The notes under the pieces are model-generated. The model was not told where the DNA came from. It searched no databases and was given only the letters and a program-made list of their open reading frames with translations. The position numbers were made by a program, and so were the translations under genes. From NCBI GenBank assembly GCA_963668015.2, contig CAXXCR010000039.1, positions 1 to 12,615 of the forward strand: a stretch of DNA of 12,615 bases, read 5' to 3'. Below are positions 1 through 8,519 of this stretch, one piece after another (position 1 is the first letter of the stretch; each line of letters opens with the position of its first letter). The stretch comes from Ilyobacter_A sp963668015 (lineage in GTDB: Bacteria; Fusobacteriota; Fusobacteriia; Fusobacteriales; Fusobacteriaceae).

Positions 1-524
1 TTCAGCGCTTCGCGTTCTTTTCCAAGCCGGAGCATGGTTTTTGCAAAATTATTTCCGAACGATGAATACAACCAGGAAGTACGAATAATCACCGCTTCAG
101 GATTTTCTTTTATGCAATTTTGTTCGCCTTCGAGTTTGGTTTTACCATAAACACCGGTTGGGTTCTCCTTTTTTTCTTCGGTTAACGGTAAAAATGAATT
201 TCCATCGAAAACATAATCGGTGGAAATGTGGATGATTTTCGCCGAAACCAATTTGGCAGCTTTTGCCAGATTTCCCGGCGCTGCTGCATTAATATTAAAG
301 GCTGTTTCCTTGTCGGTTTCCGCTTTATCCACCGCTGTGTAGGCGGCGCAGTTTACCACAAAATCGGGTCTTTTCTGCTGAAAAAATTCAACTACTGCAT
401 TTTCATTGGTAATATCCAACGAATCGACATCGGTGAAAATAAAATCCCAATCACGAAAATTTTCAGAGAGAACTTTGATTTCATTTCCTAATTGTCCGTA
501 TGCGCCGGTAATTAAAATTTTCAT
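1..524 (-). CDS. rfbD: dTDP-4-dehydrorhamnose reductase, partial (3' end outside window)
   Basis: The last step of dTDP-L-rhamnose synthesis: NAD(P)H-dependent reduction of dTDP-4-keto-L-rhamnose in the cytosol, supplying rhamnose for surface polysaccharide. The ATG at 524-522 opens a frame that reads without a stop to the left edge, giving 174 residues of a protein that is usually about 290. Seen in it: the nucleotide-binding loop GAYGQLG (residues 7-13), NCAAYTAVDKAE near 58-69, STDYVFDG (101-108), and the short-chain dehydrogenase YGKTK pair Tyr126/Lys130, followed by RTSWLYS (148-153). It starts 5 bp after the rfbC stop, so it is the third gene of an rfbA-rfbC-rfbD operon. The reading frame is clean, unlike most genes further right. 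The C-terminal substrate-binding part is not in the window. Confidence 0.93.
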   Translation of the reverse strand, partial: MKILITGAYGQLGNEIKVLSENFRDWDFIFTDVDSLDITNENAVVEFFQQKRPDFVVNCAAYTAVDKAETDKETAFNINAAAPGNLAKAAKLVSAKIIHISTDYVFDGNSFLPLTEEKKENPTGVYGKTKLEGEQNCIKENPEAVIIRTSWLYSSFGNNFAKTMLRLGKEREAL

Positions 525-529
525 TTCAT

Positions 530-1084
530 TTAAAAGATAAAATTCATTTCAGCATTATCGAAAAACGGGGCCTGCATATCTTTTTCAGATACAATTTGCA
601 GTAATTTATCTATTTTCCATTCGATGCCAAGTTTTGGATCATTTATATTTATTGAACGTTCAGCTTCTTTGTTGTACAAATTATCGCATTTGTACGAAAA
701 AATGGCGGTTTCGCTCAACACCGAAAAACCGTGTGCAAACCCGCGCGGAATAAAAAGCTGTTTTTTTTCTTTATCGTTCAACTCAAGCCCGAACCATTCG
801 CCAAACGTGGGCGATCCTTTTCTCAGATCAACGGCAACATCGAAAACACAGCCCTGAATAACGCGTACAAGTTTCGACTGCGAAAACGGTGCAAGTTGGT
901 AATGCAACCCGCGAACCACTCCTTTTGTCGATTTTGATTCGTTGTCCTGAATAAATTCAGTTTCAATATGGTTTTGAAAATATTTGTCGCGGTGGTACGA
1001 TTCAAAGAAATAACCTCTTGAGTCCTCAAAAATCCGGGGCTCAATAATCAGCAAACCCGGAATTGGTGTTTTAATAATGTTCAT
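530..1084 (-). CDS. rfbC: dTDP-4-dehydrorhamnose 3,5-epimerase
   Basis: Converts dTDP-4-keto-6-deoxy-D-glucose to dTDP-4-keto-L-rhamnose by epimerising C3 and C5; a cupin-fold homodimer in the cytosol. The 184-residue length is typical of RmlC. Visible family features are RGYFFESY (23-30), VVRGLHYQ (56-63) with the catalytic-base His61, the DVAVDLRKGSPTFGEW block (82-97), IPRGFAHGF (112-120), YKCDNLYNKEAE (131-142), and SEKDMQAP (166-173), where Asp169 is the expected partner of the histidine. It lies between rfbA (6 bp upstream) and rfbD (5 bp downstream) and is surely cotranscribed with them. No frameshift or missing key residue is seen. Confidence 0.96.
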   Translation of the reverse strand: MNIIKTPIPGLLIIEPRIFEDSRGYFFESYHRDKYFQNHIETEFIQDNESKSTKGVVRGLHYQLAPFSQSKLVRVIQGCVFDVAVDLRKGSPTFGEWFGLELNDKEKKQLFIPRGFAHGFSVLSETAIFSYKCDNLYNKEAERSININDPKLGIEWKIDKLLQIVSEKDMQAPFFDNAEMNFIF

Positions 1085-1090
1085 TCCAGT

Positions 1091-1972
1091 TTAAAAAGAA
1101 AAAATTTGTTTTTCGGCCAGCCTCAACAAATACTGTCCGTATTGATTTTTACTGAGAGGCTCAGCCAGTTTTATTAATTGTTCTTTATCAATAAATCCCT
1201 TTTTGTAAGCAATTTCCTCGATGCAAGAAACCTTCAAACCCTGGCGTTGTTCAATGGTTGCAATAAAATTCGAAGCTTGTAACAAACTGTCGTGCGTACC
1301 GGTGTCGAGCCAGGCAAAACCTCGTCCTAAAAGTTTCACATTCAACCTATTTTCTTCGAGATACAAACGGTTCAAATCGGTAATTTCCAACTCGCCCCTT
1401 TTCGAAGGTTTCAGGTTTTTTGCTTTTTGAATAACGTCGTTGGTATAAAAATACAAGCCGGTAACCGCATAATTCGATTTTGGTTTTTCCGGTTTTTCCT
1501 CGATACTGATGACTTTTCCGGTTTCATCGAATTCAACAACACCGTAACGTTCGGGGTCGTTTACATAATAGCCGAAAACTACAGCGCCATCTTGAAGGTT
1601 GGAAGCTTCTTCGAGGATACTTCTAAAATTGTAACCGTAAAAAATATTGTCACCCAAAATCATACAAACATTGTCGTCGCCAATAAATTCATCGCCCAGA
1701 ATAAACGCCTGCGCCAAACCATCGGGTGAAGGTTGAATTTTGTAAGAAATTTTTAATCCCAACTGAGTTCCGTCGCCAAACAGGTTTTTGTACAGCGAGA
1801 TGTCGGTTGGGGTAGAAATAATCAGTATTTCGCGAATTCCGGCCAACATTAAAACCGAAAGCGGGTAATAAATCATCGGTTTGTCGTACACCGGAATAAT
1901 TTGTTTTGAAATCGACCGTGTAATCGGGTACAAACGGGTTCCGGCACCTCCGGCTAAAATAATTCCTTTCAT
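1091..1972 (-). CDS. rfbA: glucose-1-phosphate thymidylyltransferase
   Basis: The first step of dTDP-rhamnose synthesis: dTTP plus glucose-1-phosphate gives dTDP-glucose and pyrophosphate. The protein has 293 residues, normal for RmlA. It shows the nucleotidyltransferase signature GGAGTRLYPIT (8-18), SKQIIPVYDKPMIYYPLS (22-39) with the substrate-contacting Lys23, ILGDNIFYG (105-113) whose Asp108 binds Mg2+, EEKPEKPKSNYAVTGLYFY with the glucose-binding region, and FAWLDTGTHDSLLQAS with the second metal aspartate. It is the first gene of the operon. rfbB (the 4,6-dehydratase) is not in the window and may lie downstream of rfbD. The ATG at 1972-1970 gives the canonical MKGIILAGG start. Confidence 0.97.
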   Translation of the reverse strand: MKGIILAGGAGTRLYPITRSISKQIIPVYDKPMIYYPLSVLMLAGIREILIISTPTDISLYKNLFGDGTQLGLKISYKIQPSPDGLAQAFILGDEFIGDDNVCMILGDNIFYGYNFRSILEEASNLQDGAVVFGYYVNDPERYGVVEFDETGKVISIEEKPEKPKSNYAVTGLYFYTNDVIQKAKNLKPSKRGELEITDLNRLYLEENRLNVKLLGRGFAWLDTGTHDSLLQASNFIATIEQRQGLKVSCIEEIAYKKGFIDKEQLIKLAEPLSKNQYGQYLLRLAEKQIFSF

Positions 1973-2040
1973 TTTTTTTTGTTTTTGAGTTGGGTAAATC
2001 TATACAATTGTTTCAAGAGCTGGTTCTTTTTTTAACACTT

Positions 2041-2054
2041 TTTACACGTGTAAA
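2041..2054. promoter_or_regulatory. Perfect 14-bp palindrome TTTACACGTGTAAA
   Basis: The sequence equals its own reverse complement over 14 bases, with a CACGTG core, and the symmetry stops at both flanks. It lies 69 bp before the rfbA start codon, inside the probable rfbA leader or promoter. Perfect even palindromes of this length are typical of binding sites for dimeric DNA-binding regulators. The regulator is unknown and not encoded in the window, so an operator role is inference. Confidence 0.4.
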
Positions 2055-2198
2055 TTGAAAAAACGCCCAAAAATGAAATTAAATTATTGCAAAAATAATG
2101 AAGCTGACAAAAAATAATGGTATCCCGGAGCAATTAAAACCCAATTCGGTTTGGAAATAAATTATTCCTCTAAAAATCAATTAAAAACGGTAAAACTT

Positions 2199-2228
2199 TT
2201 GAAATGTATGAATTTAGTTATATTTTTG
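2199..2228 (+). promoter_or_regulatory. Bacteroidota-type promoter for rpsA
   Basis: TTG (2199-2201, within TTTTG) is followed after exactly 19 bases by TATTTTTG (2221-2228). This matches the known primary-sigma promoter of Bacteroidota, TTTG at -33 and TAnnTTTG at -7. It places the transcription start near 2235 and leaves a leader of roughly 45 nt before the rpsA ATG. Position and strength fit a highly expressed ribosomal protein gene. Confidence 0.65.
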
Positions 2229-2279
2229 CGCGCGATTTAAACAAAATAAAGTCTAACTCATTAATTTAATTAGAATTAC

Positions 2280-4189
2280 ATGACAGAAGAATTAAATGAA
2301 AACATGGAACAGGAAGAGGTAAAAGAAGTTACCGAAACTCCGGTTCAGGAAGAAAAAGCCGTTTCGGAAGAAACAAAAGTAGAAGCGCCAAAAAAAGAGG
2401 CAGCTAAAAAAGCTGTTGAAGAAGAATTTGACTGGGCCAGCCTTGAAATTGGCCAGGATGCTTATTCTGAAAAAGAAAGAACAAATCTCGAAGATTTGTA
2501 CAACAACACTCTGAATACTGTTTCTGAAAAAGAAGTTTTGGAAGGAACCGTAATTTCATTAAACAAACGTGAAGTTGTTGTTGACATAGGTTACAAATCA
2601 GACGGTATCGTTAGTTTGAACGAATTCCGTTACAATCCGGAATTGAAAGTAGGCGACAAAGTAGATGTTTACATCGAAAGTCTCGAAGATAAAAAAGGAC
2701 AAATGATCCTGTCTCACAAAAAAGCCCGTGCAACCCGTTCATGGGATCGCGTTAACGAAGCTTTGGAAAAAGACGAAATCATTAAAGGATACATTAAATG
2801 TCGTACCAAAGGCGGTATGATTGTAGATGTATTTGGTATTGAAGCTTTCTTGCCAGGTTCACAAATCGATGTTAAACCTATCCGCGACTACGATGTATTT
2901 GTTGGTAAAACCATGGAATTCAAAGTGGTTAAAATCAATCACGAATACCGTAACGTTGTTGTTTCACACAAAGCGCTTATCGAAGCTGAACTCGAACAAC
3001 AGAAAAAAGACATCATCGGTAAACTTGAAAAAGGTCAGGTACTCGAAGGAACCGTTAAAAACATCACTTCATATGGTGTATTCATGGATCTTGGCGGTGT
3101 TGACGGACTTATCCACATTACCGACCTTTCCTGGGGTAGAATTACTCACCCGAACGAGATTGTTGAATTGGATCAGAAACTGAACGTAGTTATCCTTGAT
3201 TTCGATGATGACAAAAAACGTATCGCTCTTGGTTTGAAACAGTTAACTCCTCACCCATGGGATAAACTGGACGAAACTCTTAAAGTTGGCGATACTGTAA
3301 AAGGAAAAGTAGTTGTTATTGCCGACTACGGTGCATTTGTTGAAATTGCTCCTGGAGTTGAAGGGTTGATTCACGTTTCGGAAATGTCGTGGAGCCAGCA
3401 CCTGCGCAGCGCTCAGGACTTCCTGAAAGTTGGCGACGAAGTAGAAGCTTCAATTTTAACACTCGACCGCGACGAACGCAAAATGTCGCTCGGTATTAAA
3501 CAACTGAGAGAAGATCCATGGGAAAATATTGATAAAGAATTTGGCGTTGGAAGCAAACACAAAGCAACTGTTCGCAACTTCACTAACTTTTGGTGTATTT
3601 GTTGAAATTACCGAAGGAGTTGATGGTTTGATTCACATTTCAGACTTAAGCTGGACGAAAAAAATCAAACACCCTTCAGAATTCACAGCCGTTTGGTGAA
3701 GACATTGAAGTTGTTGTTCTCGACATTGACAAAGAAAACCGTCGTTTGAGCCTCGGCCACAAACAACTGGAAGAAAATCCATGGGATGTATTTGAAACAA
3801 TCTTCACCCCGGATTCAATCCACGAAGGTACTGTTGTTGAATTAATGGACAAAGGTGCAGTAATTGCATTGCCTTACGGTGTTGAAGGATTTGCTACTCC
3901 GCGTCATCTGGTAAAAGAAGACGGTTCTTCAGTTAAACAAGATGAAAAACTTGATTTCAAAGTAATTGAATTCAATAAATCAGCAAAAAGAATTATTGTA
4001 TCTCACTCAAGAGTTTACGAAGATGTAAAACGTGCTGAAGAAACTGCGAAACGCAAAACACAGTCACGCCCTGGCAAAAAAGTAGTTAAAACGGTTAACG
4101 ACAACATGGAAAAAACTACGTTGGGAGACATTAGCGAATTGGCAGCTTTGAAATCGCAAATGGAAGCTGACGAGAAAAAAGATAAATAG
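2280..4189 (+). CDS. rpsA: 30S ribosomal protein S1 (two apparent frameshifts)
   Basis: S1 binds mRNA on the 30S subunit and helps start translation. After an acidic, low-complexity N-terminus (about residues 1-55, common in Bacteroidota S1) come six S1 RNA-binding repeats at roughly 86-148, 167-232, 253-322, 337-409, 424-495 and 512-580, each with the GxxVxGxV...GxxxF...GLIH pattern. The reading frame breaks twice inside repeat 5. One extra T in the run 3588-3591 turns NFGVFVE into a stop about 14 nt later (3604-3606). A second shift lies near 3685-3692, before FGEDIEVVVLDID. Bridging both gives about 635 residues, normal for the phylum. S1 is essential, so these are most likely sequence errors. 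The gene heads an operon with the STAS and rnz genes and is driven by the promoter at 2199-2228. Confidence 0.95.
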
Positions 4190-4232
4190 ATCAGGATTTG
4201 GTTATTTTAACCGGAATTTCGTAAATTGAAAC

Positions 4233-4586
4233 ATGGCATTCGAAATTCTAAAGAAAGGAAATTATACCTTGGTAAAGGTAAATTCCGACAGACTTGATAC
4301 AAATAACGCACCCGATCTTAAGTCAGAACTTATAGTCGTTAACAACGGAGGCGAAAAAAATATTGTTCTCGATTTAGGCAGTGTAAATTACTGCGATTCT
4401 TCCGGGCTAAGAGCCGTTTTAGTGGCTAACCGGCTTTGCGAAGATGCAATTGGAACTTTTATTTTGTGCGGTCTCCTGCCCGATGTGGACAACCTTGTAA
4501 AAATTTCGATGCTTCACACGGTTTTGTTGATAACAAATACGGTTGAAGAAGCAGAAACTTTACTGACAAAAAAGGAAAATCTGTAA
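4233..4586 (+). CDS. STAS-domain protein (anti-sigma-factor antagonist type)
   Basis: A single STAS domain of 117 residues and nothing else, resembling SpoIIAA/RsbV proteins, which bind a kinase-type anti-sigma factor and are switched off by serine phosphorylation. The signature is CDSSGLRAVLVANR (54-67); Ser56 or Ser57 is the expected phosphorylation site. The preceding NIVLDLGSVNY strand and the ILCGLLPDV segment fit the fold. It begins 43 bp after rpsA and ends 6 bp before the rnz ATG, so all three are probably one transcript. No anti-sigma factor or phosphatase is encoded nearby, and its partner and target are unknown. The frame is intact. A tiny hairpin GGTTA-TTT-TAACC (4200-4212) lies before it, but no convincing terminator separates it from rpsA. 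Confidence 0.88.
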   Translation: MAFEILKKGNYTLVKVNSDRLDTNNAPDLKSELIVVNNGGEKNIVLDLGSVNYCDSSGLRAVLVANRLCEDAIGTFILCGLLPDVDNLVKISMLHTVLLITNTVEEAETLLTKKENL

Positions 4587-4592
4587 TACAGA

Positions 4593-5511
4593 ATGCCTTT
4601 TGAAGTAACCATAACTCGGTAGTAGTTCAGCATTACCAACATCTGACAGATATCCGACCGCCCAGGTACTAAACGTACTTGGGCGGTTCTTTTTAATCGA
4701 TTGCGGTGAAGGGACCCAAATTCAAATACGCCGGCAAAAAATCGGATTTGGAAAAATCAATCACATTTTTATATCGCATTTGCACGGCGACCATTATTAC
4801 GGAATAATCGGACTGATTTCCACCTTAAACCTTTTGGGCCGAAAAAACGACCTTCACATTTATTCGCCATCGGAATTAAAAACCCTGATTCAGCCTCAAA
4901 TCGATTTTATTAAGGGTGAAATGCAATACAAAATCATTTTCCACCCGCTCGATTTTAAAAAGCCCCGGCAAATTTTTGCCGACAAACGAATGGAAGTAAT
5001 TTCATTCCCTGTAAAACACAGTATTCCTACCTGCGGATTTCTTTTTAGGGAAATTCAAAAACAACCCAACATAAAAAAAGAATTGGTTGAACATTACAAA
5101 ATCCCGATTGCAGAAATAAAAAGTATAAAAGCCGGAGGCAATTTTACTACCAGTTCCGGAGAAATTATTCCCCACAAAACACTGACAAAAGCTCCGGAAA
5201 AACCACGTTCGTATGCTTTTTGCACCGACACTGCCTTTCACCCGCGAATTGTTGAAACCATAAAAGATGCTGATTTGCTCTACCATGAAGCAACATTTAC
5301 CGAGGAAATGAAGGAATTTGCTCACAGCACACTTCATTCAACTGCTAAAGAAGCTGCAGAAATTGCAAAACTTGCAGGAGTAAAAAAACTAATTATCGGT
5401 CATTTTTCTGCCCGGTATAAAAAAACAGACCCGTTTCTGGTTGAAGCAAAAACAGTTTTTGAAAATACAGCGATTGCAAAAGAAGGGATTACATATTCGG
5501 TAGAAAAATAA
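4593..5511 (+). CDS. rnz: Ribonuclease Z (one apparent frameshift near the start)
   Basis: A metallo-beta-lactamase-fold endonuclease that trims tRNA 3' ends. The ATG at 4593 gives MPFEVTI, then one extra A at 4613-4614 breaks the frame. Skipping it continues as LGSSSALPTSDRYPTAQ and runs to 5511, about 305 residues in all, the normal length. Zinc-ligand motifs are HLHGDH (62-67), the later histidine in FPVKHSIPT, the aspartate in FCTDTAF, and the histidine in IIGHFSARY; LLYHEATF and HSTAKEAAEIA are also typical of RNase Z. A strong hairpin plus T-run lies inside the 5' coding part (listed separately). Taking only the later in-frame start at 4780 would lose the first half of the active site, so the upstream start is preferred. 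Confidence 0.93.
4656..4694 (+). terminator. Terminator-like hairpin inside rnz coding sequence
   Basis: ACCGCCCAGGTAC (4657-4669) pairs with GTACTTGGGCGGT (4675-4687) across a 5-nt loop: 13 pairs with one G-U, plus a further G-U at the base. It is followed by TTCTTTTT (4687-4694). This is the shape of an intrinsic terminator on the plus strand, yet it lies about 65-100 nt into rnz and encodes family-typical residues (TAQVLNVLGRFFL). It could cause premature termination or attenuation, or only structure the mRNA. The structure is read directly; the function is inference. Confidence 0.4.
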
Positions 5512-5520
5512 AATCCCTGG

Positions 5521-6954
5521 TTAGTCGGCATTTTCAAAAAATCCTTTGTTGAAATTTACCAAATACAATTTTTCGCTTGGCCGGGTAAAAGCGGTGTACA
5601 ACCACCGGTAATATTCTGTATCGAGCATTTCTTCGGCTAAATAACCATGGTCCACAAAAACCGCCTTCCACTGACCACCCTGCGCTTTGTGGCAAGTTAA
5701 TGCGTACGCATATTTAACCTGGAGTGCATTGAAATAAGGATTCTCTTTCACTTTTTTCCATCGGTTCTTTTTGTTTTTTATGTCGGCGTAATCTTCCGAA
5801 ACGGCTTCAAAAAGTTCGCGGTTTCTTTCGTTTGAAAAGGAGGCTGATTCGATGGAAAGGGTTTCGAGAAATATTTTACAGTCGATTTCCACATTTTTAT
5901 AATCGACAAAACGCAGACAAACATTGGCATACCGAAACCCGTACAAATCTTCGTAACTGTAAATTTTTTCCACTTCGGCAATATCTCCATTGGCAATAAA
6001 ATCGAGCTCTTCGTCTTCCGAAATCCAGAAATAATTGTTTTTCACAACCATCAGAAGATCGCCTTTTTCGATTTCATTTTCCTTGAATAAAATAGACCCG
6101 CGGATTCCTTTGTTGTACAAATTTGCACGTTTGTTTGAACGGGTAACCACAGTGGTTTCAAAAATTCCAAAAGTATCGTAACAAGTCGAAATATTTTCAA
6201 TCAGTTCTCCCCCGCTGATTTTTTCAATATCAGGAAATTCTTCCAGTTGAATGGATAGAAAACCGGGATTGGCGTTTTTTGCAGTCACCAGATTTCGCAT
6301 ATTTGTGGCATTGAACAACACACCTGAATCGGCCTCCTGGCGCACTACTTCTTTTAAGTTCGTATTCTGAAACAGAAAAACCGGATTCATTCAAAACCCG
6401 TGCATCGAGCGCCGGACTAATTGCCAGTCGAACCGGAGGTAACTGCGCCGTATCGCCAACAAGCACCAAGCGGCAATTTTCTCCTGAATAAACATATTCC
6501 AGCAAATCGTCGAGCAACCGGCCACTTCCAAAAATTGAACTTTCGTTGGGTTCGTTGGAAATCATGGAAGCCTCGTCAACCACAAAATAGGTGTTTTTAT
6601 ACAGGTTTTTATCGAGAACAAAACGTCCCATTCCGTCGGTCGAAGTTTTTTGACGGTATATTTTTTTATGAATTGTAAATGCGCTCATTCCGGTGTACCC
6701 GGCCATAACTTTTTGCCGCCCTTCCGGTTGGCGCCATTAACACCGACCGAATCTTCAGATTATTTAAACTTTGCGTTTAATGCATTAATCATTGTTGTTT
6801 TACCGGTACCAGCGTAGCCTTTAATTAACATTATCTTATCAGAAAAATCTGAAGAAATAAAATCGGCCAAACCATTTATTAATTCTGTCTGACAACGTGT
6901 TGGTGAAAATCCTAAATGCTGAGTTAATATTGATATAATGTGATTTTTAAGCAT
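5521..6954 (-). CDS. SF1B (RecD2/Dda/Pif1-like) ATP-dependent DNA helicase, three apparent frameshifts
   Basis: A 5'-3' type superfamily 1B helicase, probably acting in DNA repair or replication restart. Reading from the ATG at 6954: Walker A GYAGTGKTT (46-54), APTGRAAKVMAGYTG (motif Ia), VVDEASMIS (Walker B, motif II), LVGDTAQLPPV (motif III), then in the C-terminal half LTCHKAQGGQWKAVFVDHG (motif V) and YYRWLYTAFTRP (motif VI with the arginine finger). Three one-base insertions interrupt it, near 6765-6770 (extra T in the coding strand), 6710-6714 (extra A) and 6352-6355 (extra A). Bridged, it is about 476 residues, normal for the stand-alone Bacteroidota proteins of this class. It converges with rnz with 9 bp between the stops. 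I cannot assign a reliable gene symbol; recD2 and dda are both only approximate. Confidence 0.9.
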
Positions 6955-7002
6955 AGCTGCTAAAATAACAATAGCTAAAGGAAGGTAATTTATTTTTTTT
7001 TA

Positions 7003-7010
7003 TAAATTTG
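7003..7010 (+). promoter_or_regulatory. Possible -7 element for the 7047-9743 cluster
   Basis: TAAATTTG fits TAnnTTTG perfectly and ends 36 bp before the ATG at 7047, the right place for a promoter of the plus-strand cluster. No TTG is found 19 bases upstream; the stretch there is A/T-rich. The 92-bp gap from 6955 to 7046 also has to carry the promoter of the divergent helicase, which I cannot place. Confidence 0.35.
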
Positions 7011-7046
7011 CAAACAATCGAAAATAAACTTACTAAAATTATAAAA

Positions 7047-7680
7047 ATGAAAATTGTAGTTCAAATTTTGCTATTCGTCGCCGCAGTTGCTTTAACATAC
7101 CTTATTTATCAGAGTGTGCAACGTCCGCTTATTTTTGAAAAAGCAAAGGATGCACGTTATGAAGCAACAATTCAAAGATTAAAAGATATCAGAAAAGCGC
7201 AGCTGGCATACAAAGATGTTTACGGTAAATTTACCGGCAGCTGGGACACTCTGATTCACTTTGTTATGAACGACTCGGTTCGTAACGTAAGAAAAGTTGG
7301 TGAATTAACCGACAGTATGATCGAAGCAGGAATTAATGAGAAAAAAGCTATCCAAATGGGTTTATTGATTCGTGACACTGTAAAAGAAAGTGTTTTGGAA
7401 GCTGTGTTTGGAGGTAATTTCGATGCAAATCAGTTAAGATATGTTCCGGTTACCGATACAATTTGCTGAGTTCCATCTGGCTGCAGGTTCAATTGTAACC
7501 GGTTCAGGAATCACAGTTCCAGTGTTCGAAGCCAAAGCGCACAACAATACTATTCTTAAAAGTTTGGATCACCAGCTTATTGTAAATTTGAATGACCAGC
7601 GCAGAACAAATGAAAAATATCCTGGGTTACAGGTAGGTTCATTGGAAGAAGCAAATAACAGTGCAGGAAACTGGGAGTAA
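7047..7680 (+). CDS. Conserved membrane-anchored protein of unknown function (one apparent frameshift)
   Basis: I do not recognise a named family. The protein begins with one hydrophobic segment (about residues 4-23, IVVQILLFVAAVALTYLIY) and continues into a charged region, RLKDIRKAQLAYKDVYGKFTGSWDTL, which recalls the N-terminal helix and following part of pseudopilin-like proteins; that resemblance is only by eye. The rest is soluble-looking and probably exported, ending in LNDQRR, PGLQVGSLEEAN and GNWE. A shift near 7455-7470 (DTI then QFAEF) splits it; bridged, it is about 210 residues. A TTG at 7008 would add 13 residues but overlaps the likely -7 element, so ATG 7047 is chosen. It ends 5 bp before the DUF3822 gene, indicating cotranscription. 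Confidence 0.75.
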
Positions 7681-7685
7681 AACTC

Positions 7686-8519
7686 ATGCATGAAATTTTT
7701 CACGACGATTCATTTGAATTAGAAAAATCAAAAGATTACATATTATCCATCCAGGTTAGCCTGGATGGATTTTCTTTTTCTGTCGTAAATCCAAACGATC
7801 ATAATTTATTGGTTTTACATTCAACCCCTTTAAAAATAAGCCATCCAAAATTTATTGCACGCCGGTTCAGCGAATGGATTGAATCTGAACAAATTCTGCA
7901 AAAAGACTTCAGGGAAATAAACATTATTTACAATACTTCGAATTTTACAATTATTCCTGAAACATATTACGATTACGACGCCAGGACAGCGTTAATAAAT
8001 CAACTTTTTTCTGTTAACGAAGAATCGGCAACCGAAGAAAACCAACTGAATAAATTGAATGCCCTGTTATTATTTGCTGTTCCTCGAAACGTTAAAAGAA
8101 GAAGTCTCGGCACATTTCGAAAATTTCTGTTTTTTGCATCCGGTAAAAATCCTGCTTGAAAATATTCCGGAAAACGACTCTGCAAACAAACTTTTGTTGT
8201 ATTTCAATGAAAAAACATTTTATGCCGTACTTTTTGAAAATGAGAAACTTCAACTGGCCAACAGTTTTTAATTTTTCGCATGAAAACGATGCTGTTTTTT
8301 ATGTTTTATCGATGTTAAAACAGTTGAACATTTCGGGGAAAATCGACAAATGCTTTTGTTTTAGGGAAAATGGAACAGGAATCAACACTTTGGAAAGAGC
8401 TGCAAAAACATACGGCAAAAACCGAAGCTTTAAAAAGCAAACACAGTGTGAATTTCGATGAAGCGGTTTTAGGTAAATCTACTTCGGAATATTTCTTCCT
8501 TTTAAACAGAAAAAAATGA
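7686..8519 (+). CDS. DUF3822 family protein (three apparent frameshifts)
   Basis: A Bacteroidota family of unknown function, recognised by SIQVSLDGFSFSV (21-33), the IIYNTSNFTIIPETYYD stretch near 78-95, LLLFAVP, and the C-terminal SEYFFLLNRKK, together with its place directly before rsmD. Three one-base insertions break the frame, near 8081-8092, in the T-run 8265-8269 and in the T-run 8354-8357. Bridged, it has about 276 residues and ends in TGA at 8517-8519, overlapping the rsmD ATG (8516-8518) as ATGA, so the two are translationally coupled. No signal peptide or membrane span is seen. A hairpin lies within its first 85 nt (listed separately). A role tied to rRNA modification is only a guess from context. 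Confidence 0.85.
7745..7780 (+). terminator. Terminator-like hairpin inside the DUF3822 gene
   Basis: ATCCATCCAGG (7745-7755) pairs perfectly with CCTGGATGGAT (7760-7770) around the loop TTAG and is followed by TTTCTTTTTC (7771-7780). It is an 11-bp perfect stem plus a T-rich tract, like an intrinsic terminator, but sits 60-95 nt into the coding sequence and encodes the conserved SIQVSLDGFSF motif. An attenuation or mRNA-structure role is possible; codon constraint alone could also have produced it. Confidence 0.4.

Larger units (their letters stand above)
1973..2279. other. Divergent intergenic region between rfbA and rpsA
   Basis: This is the longest stretch without a gene (307 bp), AT-rich, and must hold promoters for both directions. 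The rpsA promoter is on its right side and a perfect palindrome sits at 2041-2054; both are listed separately. For rfbA the best -7-like match on the minus strand is TATTTTTG (complement of 2090-2097), but no TTG lies at the right distance upstream, so that promoter is unsettled. A short direct repeat, AAAAATAATG, occurs at 2091-2100 and 2110-2119. No open frame with recognisable protein features was found. Confidence 0.7.

Noticed and set aside
1221..1729. Plus-strand open frames opposite rfbA (1221-1430, 1427-1729)
   Set aside because: Antisense to a fully supported enzyme; composition and sequence show no independent protein signal.
3588..3700. Two shifts in rpsA as programmed frameshifting
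   Set aside because: They fall in the middle of a conserved S1 repeat, one in a plain TTTT run, with no slippery heptamer or stimulatory structure seen. A sequence error is simpler.
4200..4212. Small hairpin after rpsA as a terminator
   Set aside because: Only five A/T-rich pairs with a 3-nt loop and no T-run; too weak to separate rpsA from the STAS gene.
5521..6954. Helicase as two or three separate genes or a pseudogene
   Set aside because: The pieces join in order into one complete SF1B helicase with motifs I-VI after three one-base corrections in homopolymers.
7008..7046. TTG start adding 13 residues to the membrane protein
   Set aside because: It overlaps the probable -7 element, and the ATG at 7047 puts the hydrophobic segment at the N-terminus as expected.
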